From Oscillospiraceae bacterium (GTDB lineage Bacteria; Bacillota; Clostridia; Oscillospirales; Oscillospiraceae): a DNA stretch of 7,580 nucleotides. Of this stretch, positions 1-4,355 are shown in pieces. The notes below the pieces were generated by a model. That model was not told the origin of the DNA, ran no database searches, and saw nothing but the letters and a program-made list of their open reading frames with translations. The stretch's first letter is position 1. The number at the start of each line of letters is the position of its first letter. Made by a program: the position numbers and the translations under genes. The stretch lies in the NCBI GenBank assembly GCA_009776905.1, contig WRMX01000130.1, forward strand, positions 1 through 7,580. The letters run 5' to 3'.

Positions 1-26
1 CTGTATATGTTACTGCTTGCCTGCGT

Positions 27-488
27 TCATCGTTTCGGGATGCCTTCCGTGACTATCGTTATTTTTTCCGGCAGCTCCGCAGTGTCCGAATACTTGCCCA
101 CCGCGCCTTGCGGCAGCGGGCCGCCTGACGAGTCGTACACGACGGAGCGCCCGACGCAGGTGAGGTTCCGAAGGTTGTATATCATGCATATTGACTCGAA
201 GCTGTCGCCGTTTATCATGTAATAAAGTGTGTCCGTGATCTTGACGGCCTTATACGGGCCCTTGCCGTCGACGGCGGGCTCGTTGCTGTTGTGCGTGCAT
301 TCGTCCTCGGTGTATGACTCGACGTGCCAGTACGTGTCGTTGAATATCCAGAGGATCGCGTGGCCCGCAAGGTCTTTCGTGTAGCTGTGCAGCGCGGGCG
401 GCTGCGGGGGGGGCGGGGGTTGCGGGGGCGGCGTTGTTTTGCGAGGCTGCGATGCCTGGAGCTGCGGTTGCGGGGGCGGCATTGTCAA
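27..488 (-). pseudogene. MoaF-family protein, C-terminal piece (frameshifted gene, part 2)
   Basis: This frame begins inside the Pro-rich linker. It encodes a second lipocalin-like domain with the MoaF C-terminal pattern: LAGHAILWIFNDTYWHVESY, later YKAVKITDTLYYMI, ESICMIYNLRNLTCVGRSV, and the end TEGIPKR before TGA (27-29). The ATG at 488 has no convincing ribosome site and lies in low-complexity sequence, so a separate gene is unlikely. The simplest reading is the second half of the gene starting at 843. The linker holds two near-identical 16-bp copies (420-435 and 468-483, 15/16 match) and an 8-G run at 406-413, all prone to slippage. A true off-state (phase variation), a decayed gene or a sequencing indel would look the same here. 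Confidence 0.7.
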
Positions 489-843
489 GCGTTCCGAAGA
501 GGACCGCGCTTGTATATGGCCGCTTTTCCGCGTCGAACGACGTTTCGTGCAGCGTTGCGAGGCTTGCTTCCGTGTCGATGATCAGCGTGATGCAGCGGTC
601 GCCTTGGAACCCGAAGGCGATGAGGTAGACGCGGTCCGTGGATTTCAGGCAGAAGTAGCTTGTCTCTTCGCGGCCGCGGTCCGCCGTCCATATGACGTGC
701 GTGTCGTCCGTGAACTCGGCTTTTGCATCGAGGTTTTCGAAGCGCAGGCTGATGGTGCGCCCCGCGAACTCGAAGCTGCGCGGCGGCGTGAATTGCTGGC
801 CCCATTCGTAGCCGAACTTGCTTTGCATGGCGTTGGTGATCAT
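250..843 (-). pseudogene. MoaF-family protein, N-terminal piece (frameshifted gene, part 1)
   Basis: Start ATG at 843 is chosen because AGGAGG (851-856) lies 7 nt upstream; the open frame runs further back to 912 without a better ribosome site. Residues about 24-118 resemble the MoaF N-terminal lipocalin-like domain (FEFAGRTISLRFENL, then THVIWTADRGREE, then ITLIIDTEASLATLHE). MoaF was named for molybdenum-cofactor loci, but its biochemical role is poorly defined. From about residue 119 the protein becomes an Ala/Pro/Thr linker. Beyond about position 405 this frame gives an Arg-rich nonsense tail, while the proper C-terminal domain continues in another frame (27-488). Removing one base in the linker, for example from the G8 tract at 406-413, joins the halves into 271 codons, a normal size for a two-domain MoaF. 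The family call is from remembered motifs; the frameshift is read directly. Confidence 0.72.
406..413. repeat. 8-G homopolymer in the MoaF linker
   Basis: Eight G in a row (C on the coding strand), followed by C and five more G. It sits where the reading frame of the MoaF-like gene must change by one base. Seven G would restore one continuous frame. It is the best candidate slip site, although any single-base loss between roughly 405 and 480 would also work. Confidence 0.75.
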
Positions 844-850
844 GGTGTTT

Positions 851-856
851 CCTCCT
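851..856 (-). promoter_or_regulatory. Ribosome binding site of the MoaF-like gene
   Basis: AGGAGG on the minus strand, 7 nt before the ATG at 843. It fixes the start 23 codons inside the longest open frame. Confidence 0.8.
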
Positions 857-1062
857 CTTCTTAATTTGTGATGTGATATTTCACCCTTTTTCCGGGAGAT
901 TACACACAGCAAACGTGTATTGACTTCCGTTCCTCTTAATCGGGAAGCACGTTGACGGTTGACACAATTTTACAAATTCGAAAAATTCGGTTCGGAGCTG
1001 CCTACACACAAGAGGTCACGTCACGTTATGGACAGGCGTGGCTCTTTTTAATGCTTCCTCCT
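857..1062. other. Non-coding region between moaF-like gene and hsdS remnant
   Basis: No supported gene on either strand. It should contain the moaF-like promoter (minus strand), but I see no clear -35/-10 pair. A TGAAATATC half-site (875-883, minus) resembles part of the operator-like motif found upstream of the kinase and R-M genes. There is a 7-bp near-repeat GTTGACG/GTTGACA at 952-965 and a weak 5-bp hairpin at 1058-1074 without a T-run. The junction between host DNA and the decayed restriction cassette probably lies here or just to its right. Confidence 0.5.
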
Positions 1063-1207
1063 TTATGATAGGAGTAATACTTTTCTCTTTTTACTTATAC
1101 GCATCCGCTCCAACAAAACCGCCGCAGGCTCATCATTCGGGTCTTGCGGGACAAGTTTCCGCGGATAGCAAGGTCAAGGATTTTTTGCGAAGCTGTTTAG
1201 TGTTCAT
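1063..1207 (-). pseudogene. hsdS: Type I restriction specificity subunit, degraded N-terminal remnant
   Basis: No single frame shows this; it appears when minus-strand frames are read together. ATG at 1205-1207 opens MNTKQLR, the next frame gives KILDLAIRG, and a third gives KLVPQDPNDEPAAVLLERMR before TAA (1063-1065). This is the usual N-terminal leader of a large class of type I S subunits (M-x-T-K-x-L-R-x-K-I-L-D-L-A-I-R-G-K-L-V-P-Q-D-P-N-D-E-P). Two single-base losses explain the breaks: one in or next to the A6 run (1181-1186) and one in the AAA at 1156-1158. About 40 of the roughly 400 residues of a complete S subunit remain and no target-recognition domain is left. Its ATG overlaps the TGA of the yhcG gene (ATGA, 1204-1207), so the two were translationally coupled. 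Confidence 0.85.
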
Positions 1208-1659
1208 TCGCCCACCTCGCTATCCTGTTCGCTTTCTGTGCTTTCGAGTAGCTTTTTCATATCATCGAAGTCGGGCAGGGCTTTTTGCCACTCGGACGGC
1301 ATTTCGTTTCGCGTCCGATAAGTCGCCACACCCATCGGCTTGGTGTAGTCACGGATAGCGAATTCGACTATGCTTCGTTTTGCTTCCTTGCAGAGCAGAA
1401 TACCGATTGACGGTGCTTCATCCTCCTGCCGGACATACTCATCAAGTGCTGAGAGATAGAAATTTAATTGTCCGAGGTGCGCGGGGTTGAACTTGCCGCG
1501 TTTTAGCTCCACGGCAACGAGGCAACGTAACTCACGATGGAAAAATAAGAGATCAATAAAAATCTCCTCGTCATCAACAATAATTCTGTGTTCATGTCCC
1601 ATGAAGCAGAACTTGTTACCGCCGAATGATAGAATGAATTGTTTGATATTGGCAACCAT
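1204..1659 (-). pseudogene. YhcG/DUF1016 PD-(D/E)XK nuclease, C-terminal catalytic piece
   Basis: Encodes the nuclease domain of a YhcG-type protein. Catalytic candidates are D36 in IFIDLLFFHR and E51/K53 in LVAVELKRGKF, followed by the family block GQLNFYLSALDEYVRQ, APSIGILLCKE and TKPMGVATY. It lies in the same frame as the N-terminal piece (1666-2442), separated only by TAG (1666-1668) and the codons for Arg-Ser. The family normally runs straight through (D-E-R-x-L-E-x-x-x-V-x-N-I), so this is one gene with a nonsense codon. The ATG at 1659 has no ribosome site. Without the stop the protein would be 412 residues. YhcG proteins often sit inside type I R-M operons, which fits the overlapping hsdS start downstream. 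Free C-terminal nuclease domain could arise only by re-initiation or readthrough. Confidence 0.88.
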
Positions 1660-1665
1660 ACTTCG

Positions 1666-2442
1666 CTAAATCAATCGTTCGTCCGGGTCATTTTCGTCTT
1701 CGATGTTGACAAAATCAAGAAAATACTCATCCTTGAAAGAGCGGATAGCTCGCTGAGCTTGCTCTTGCTCAGGCAATGTTTGTAGGAAATTATTAAGAAT
1801 TCTGCCGGATTGGTACAGTTCTCCACGCAGATGAGATTTCAACGCCTCAACGCTCCAAAACGCTGCGGCGCAATGCGAAATATAGAAAAATCTGCCTTCA
1901 CGCGACTTTTCCTTTGCTAATATTTCCGAATGATGGGTAAAGCCAACTTTATAGAAGCTTGTAACGAAAAACTCCGGGCTATCAAAGCTGCTAATATGTT
2001 TTGATAGCAGGCTCAAATCAATGCCCGCTTTAAAATTTGGATTTATTCTTATTTCGTCAGTTGCAAACTGACGATTTGCCGATAAATCGCCCATTGGCAA
2101 TGGGCGATTTTCAGATTTTGGTGTCATATCAATTTCGTCCATTAACAATGGGCGATTTTTAAAAATGGGATTCCATTCTTCATAAAATTGCCGCATACGT
2201 TTTATAGAAGATTCGGAAAAACCGCGTAGCCCCGGTAATTCTCGTTGCAAATCTTCGGATAACTGTTTTATTGCGCCTTTTCCCCAATAACCGCCACGCG
2301 AGTTCTCTGATACGAAGTTGCCCACACTGTAATACAACGAAAGTAATTCTTTATTTACGAGCTTTGCCGCTTGATAGCGGGAACGGATAATGGCATCCTT
2401 AATAGCGATTGCCGCGTCTTTGAAAAATAAGTCATCTTTCAT
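1666..2442 (-). pseudogene. YhcG/DUF1016 protein, N-terminal piece ending at an in-frame amber stop
   Basis: Residues 1-95 match the DUF1016 N-terminal region (YQAAKLVNKELLSLYYSVG, YWGKGAIKQLSEDLQRELPG, GFSESSIKRMRQFYEEW). Residues 143-258 match the subclass with FYKVGFTHHSEILAKEKS, RFFYISHCAAAFWSVEALK, NNFLQTLP and AIRSFKDEYFLDFVNIED. Residues 96-131 hold an unusual insertion of three 9-residue repeats (NRPLLMDEI, NRPLPMGDL, NRQFATDEI), each encoded by a DNA hairpin. The start is the ATG at 2442, overlapping the TGA of the upstream fragment (ATGA, 2439-2442), so translation was probably coupled. TAG at 1666-1668 replaces what is usually Glu in D-E-R-x-L-E; GAG or CAG to TAG is a one-base change. 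TAG also ends the intact kinase gene, so it acts as a normal stop here. Composition is AT-richer than the flanking genes. Confidence 0.88.
2054..2158. repeat. Three hairpin-forming repeats inside the yhcG coding region
   Basis: Plus strand, left to right: stem CGTCAGTT, loop GCA, stem AACTGACG (2055-2073, extended by one more pair to 2054-2074); CGCCCATT-GGC-AATGGGCG (2088-2106), part of a perfect 27-bp palindrome with 13-bp arms at 2084-2096 and 2098-2110; CGTCCATT-AAC-AATGGGCG (2136-2154). All have 8-position stems and 3-nt loops, and the sequence AAATCGCCCATTG occurs three times (once direct, twice inverted). Both stem sides change together between units. They are in frame and encode the three NR(P/Q) nonapeptides of the YhcG insertion. 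No further copy was found by eye elsewhere in the window. Confidence 0.9.
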
Positions 2443-2675
2443 TCTTCAATATCTCCTATCAAGGTTTCGAGATTATCTACCGCTGTTGTAATCGCCGCCG
2501 ACTTTTCTTTAACGAAAAGTCCTATACGACCAAAAACAATAACAATGCGATTCAAGTATGCGGCAAGCACATCAAGCTTCCGAAGCTGGGCCGGTCCCTT
2601 GCCGAGTATCGAGGCAGATACAAGGGCGCATCCTATTTCACATCGTGCCTCATTTGGCGTATCAATGCGCAGATT
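2439..2675 (-). pseudogene. Unrecognised 3' gene fragment upstream of yhcG
   Basis: A 78-codon open frame with no ATG ends in TGA (2439-2441), overlapping the yhcG start by ATGA. The peptide looks like real protein: ASILGKGPAQLRKLDVLAAY, then LNRIVIVFGRIGLFVKEKS, then AVDNLETLIGDIEE, with a probable amphipathic C-terminal helix. Two stops in a row close the frame upstream. A good ribosome site (AAGGAG) precedes a GTG at 2680-2682 in another frame, giving VIKSAH then a stop; losing one base there would join it to this frame as a small protein of roughly 84 residues. It could thus be a frameshifted small gene or the tail of a larger deleted one. I do not recognise the family, and it does not look like an HsdM C-terminus. 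The tight overlap places it in the decayed operon. Confidence 0.55.
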
Positions 2676-2760
2676 TTATCACTTTCTCTCCTTTTTTGCA
2701 ATGGCGAATGATAGCGAATCATTTCGTTTGCACCAGCACCGCCGCGTATGCAGCAGTTGG

Positions 2761-2831
2761 CCGGCGGCTCGCGGGGCGGGCGGGGAGAAGGTCATGCCGG
2801 CATGATTGGCGTTTGGGGGGCGAGCCGCCGG
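2761..2831. repeat. Inverted repeat enclosing a perfect palindrome and G-tracts
   Basis: Arms CCGGCGGCTCGC (2761-2772) and GCGAGCCGCCGG (2820-2831) are perfectly complementary over 12 bp. The 47-nt interior holds TCATGCCGGCATGA (2792-2805), a perfect 14-bp palindrome, flanked by G-tracts at 2773-2776, 2778-2780, 2782-2785 and 2815-2820. GAGCCG within the right arm (2822-2827) can instead pair with CGGCTC at 2842-2847, so two hairpins compete. The function is unknown. There is no immediate T-run after the main stem, so it is not a typical terminator. Confidence 0.85.
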
Positions 2832-2964
2832 GTGCGACCGTCGGCTCCAGGGGCGCTTTTTCGGAATAATGCTTGCTTTTTGGCTGTTCTTCCGCGTTTT
2901 TGGGGCGATGATTATTTTGGGGGGTCTGTTAGACCTTGCTGCACTAAGGAGGCTTTACAAACGA

Positions 2965-2990
2965 ATTCATTCATAGCATTCATTCATAGC
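2965..2990. repeat. 13-bp tandem repeat upstream of the kinase promoter
   Basis: ATTCATTCATAGC occurs twice head to tail (2965-2977 and 2978-2990), ending 5 bp before the -35 element. The position would suit binding of a regulator; chance duplication is possible. Confidence 0.8.
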
Positions 2991-2995
2991 TTATA

Positions 2996-3024
2996 TTGAA
3001 ATATCGATGTTTCTATAATATAAT
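2996..3024 (+). promoter_or_regulatory. Sigma-70 promoter of the HipA-like kinase gene
   Basis: TTGAAA (2996-3001), a 17-bp spacer and TATAAT (3019-3024). Transcription should begin near 3031, giving a leader of about 20 nt before the ATG at 3052. Another TATAAT at 3014-3019 is too close to this -35. Confidence 0.8.
2998..3013. promoter_or_regulatory. Operator-like palindrome at the kinase promoter
   Basis: GAAATATCGATGTTTC pairs at 7 of 8 positions around its ATCGAT centre and overlaps the -35 box, as a repressor site would. A related copy lies upstream of the R-M gene (4291-4306). The two flanked motifs (2996-3014 and 4289-4307) agree at 16 of 19 positions, all differences being transitions. 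Confidence 0.45.
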
Positions 3025-3051
3025 AATCGCTGAAATGCGAGGTTTTTTATC

Positions 3052-4194
3052 ATGGAATATACGCTGATGCACAAAGATCTCCCCGTTGCGGAGCTTGAAA
3101 TATCGGAATACAGCGGCCAAATTGACAAAATCGAAGCCGTCCATGCGCCCTCCCATTTGCCGCTTGGGACGACCATTTCGTCCGGCAAGGAAAAGGGCAG
3201 GGTTGAGCGCGGCCTTCTTAACGATTGGTGGCGAGGGCGGTCAATTCCCGCAAGCCGCGCCGGAATTGACAGCGCGCTGCAAAATATCGGGGTTTCCACG
3301 CCGGCGCTGTTGCTTGAAAAATGCTACGGGCTCAGCCTCTCCGACCACTACTGGATCTGTCCGAAAGGCTCCGGCTTACGCTGGGAAAACGTAAACTTCT
3401 TCACCAACGGTTTTTCCAAAGACATGGGAGAGATACTTTTCGGACGTGAGCCTGATGACCCCAGCCGTGTCAGCCTTATGTCGCCGGACAACACATCCGA
3501 CGGCTGGCTCCGCAAAAAATGGATCGTCGCAGACGGCAAACGCGTTTTGATGAAAGGCGGCAGCGGCGATTACAGCCAAGAGCCTTACAACGAGGTCATC
3601 GCAAGCGAGATCATGCGGCGTCTTGATATAAACCATGTTCCTTATACGCTCATGACCGAAAATGGCAAGCCATACTGCTTGTGTGAAACCTTTGCCACGC
3701 CAAAAATCGAGCTAATCCCGGCGATCTGCGTGATCGAGTCCATGAAAAAATCGAATCGGGACTCGGCGTTCGCCCATCTTTTACGGTGCTGCGACGAATT
3801 AGGGATACCGGGCGTGGAGCGTGCCATAGGAAAAATGCTGACGGTGGATTGCATCATCGCCAACGAGGACAGGCACTATGGCAATTTCGGCTTTGTCCGA
3901 AACTCCGAAACCCTCGAATGGCTCGGTTTCGCTCCGGTATATGACAGCGGCACATCATTGTGGTACAGCACCGCGCGCATCGGGCGTTCCGTTGAAAGCA
4001 GGCCTTTCAAAAAGAGCCATGCTGAACAAATGGCTCTTGTGACGGATTTGAAATGGTTTAACTTTGACGCTCTGAAGGGCATCGACGATGCTGTGAGGGA
4101 TATTTTATCAGGTTCAGACGATATAGACGCTTCCCGCTGTGACGCGATAGCAAAATCGGTTTTGGAGCGCGCGTGGCAGATTGAGCAGCGGTAG
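3052..4194 (+). CDS. HipA-like serine/threonine kinase domain protein
   Basis: 380 residues. The C-terminal two thirds have the HipA kinase layout: K168 in RVLMKGG as the probable ATP-binding lysine, EPYNEVIASEIMRRL as the following helix, the catalytic loop NEDRHYGN (271-278, base D273) and the metal-binding YDSG (297-300, D298). HipA kinases phosphorylate a protein target (glutamyl-tRNA synthetase in E. coli) and stop growth. Residues 1-150 do not show a clear HipA N-subdomain, and no HipB-like helix-turn-helix partner is encoded next to it. It therefore resembles the stand-alone HipA-domain proteins of many anaerobes, whose targets are unknown. The start ATG has a weak GAGG 9 nt upstream and an excellent promoter. 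The stop is TAG. The gene is intact and co-directional with the R-M gene 161 bp downstream. Kinase fold call is firm; the role as toxin or phage defence is inference. Confidence 0.88.
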   Translation: MEYTLMHKDLPVAELEISEYSGQIDKIEAVHAPSHLPLGTTISSGKEKGRVERGLLNDWWRGRSIPASRAGIDSALQNIGVSTPALLLEKCYGLSLSDHYWICPKGSGLRWENVNFFTNGFSKDMGEILFGREPDDPSRVSLMSPDNTSDGWLRKKWIVADGKRVLMKGGSGDYSQEPYNEVIASEIMRRLDINHVPYTLMTENGKPYCLCETFATPKIELIPAICVIESMKKSNRDSAFAHLLRCCDELGIPGVERAIGKMLTVDCIIANEDRHYGNFGFVRNSETLEWLGFAPVYDSGTSLWYSTARIGRSVESRPFKKSHAEQMALVTDLKWFNFDALKGIDDAVRDILSGSDDIDASRCDAIAKSVLERAWQIEQR

Positions 4195-4271
4195 AATGAA
4201 AGCCTTCCATATTGGCGGCGATAGGGAGCGTCAACGGTGGAAATTAATCGCAACTGGGAGGTTTATCGGAC

Positions 4272-4288
4272 ACATAATATGTTATAAT
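4272..4288 (+). promoter_or_regulatory. Extended -10 promoter of the R-M gene with overlapping inverted repeat
   Basis: TGT precedes TATAAT (4280-4288), matching an extended -10 (TGnTATAAT), which can work without a good -35; none is evident. ACATA-A-TATGT (4272-4282) is an inverted repeat overlapping the TG element. Start of transcription is expected near 4295, inside the palindrome at 4291-4306. Confidence 0.6.
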
Positions 4289-4290
4289 TT

Positions 4291-4306
4291 AAAATATTGA
4301 TATTTC
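4291..4306. promoter_or_regulatory. Operator-like palindrome at the R-M promoter
   Basis: AAAATATTGATATTTC, with perfect arms AAATAT and ATATTT, overlaps the predicted transcription start of the R-M gene. It matches the site overlapping the kinase -35 at 16 of 19 positions over the extended motif. Its centre lies about 57 bp before the start codon, against about 46 bp for the kinase site. Confidence 0.42.
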
Positions 4307-4355
4307 TTTGGAATAGATGTACTTTATTGTTAATTCAAGGTAGGTGTAACAGTTA

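Larger units (their letters stand above)
2676..3051. other. Gene-free divergent spacer rich in structure
   Basis: No supported coding sequence; the plus-strand open frames here are low-complexity and lack family motifs. It separates the minus-strand decayed operon from the plus-strand kinase gene. Contents: ribosome-site-like AAGGAG before the GTG at 2680-2682 (minus); the inverted-repeat complex at 2761-2831; T-tracts at 2857-2861, 2877-2881, 2897-2901 and 2915-2918; a 5-bp hairpin GGTCT-GTT-AGACC at 2923-2935; the 13-bp tandem repeat at 2965-2990; and the kinase promoter. Confidence 0.7.
4195..4355. other. Intergenic region between kinase and R-M genes
   Basis: 161 bp, AT-rich in its second half. 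It carries the R-M promoter elements and the operator-like palindrome. No convincing rho-independent terminator follows the kinase gene, so read-through from the kinase promoter into the R-M gene is possible. Confidence 0.6.

Noticed and set aside
439..864. 141-codon plus-strand open frame
   Set aside because: Shadow of the MoaF-like N-terminal domain on the other strand; Arg/Ala-rich and without motifs.
1058..1074. CTCCT/AGGAG hairpin as terminator of the hsdS remnant
   Set aside because: Short stem with a 7-nt loop and no T-run in the minus-strand direction.
1038..1358. 106-codon plus-strand open frame with a hydrophobic start
   Set aside because: It is antisense to the hsdS remnant and the end of yhcG, whose minus-strand readings match known families; no ribosome site fits.
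2054..2158. CRISPR-like array
   Set aside because: Only three diverged units, in frame within a coding gene, with unequal spacing and no spacers of constant length.
2923..2935. GGTCT-GTT-AGACC hairpin as a terminator
   Set aside because: The stem has only 5 bp and no T-run follows on either strand.
2946..2952. AAGGAGG as a ribosome binding site
   Set aside because: No start codon follows at a suitable distance on the plus strand.
2545..2999. Overlapping plus-strand open frames in the spacer
   Set aside because: Low-complexity peptides, no ribosome site, and they cross the inverted-repeat complex; the minus-strand fragment is more protein-like.
1666..4194. TAG reassigned to an amino acid in this organism
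   Set aside because: The intact kinase gene ends with TAG (4192-4194) at the expected family end, so TAG serves as a stop here.
4196..4300. 34-codon open frame directly after the kinase stop
   Set aside because: No ribosome site, and it runs through the R-M promoter; no recognisable similarity.
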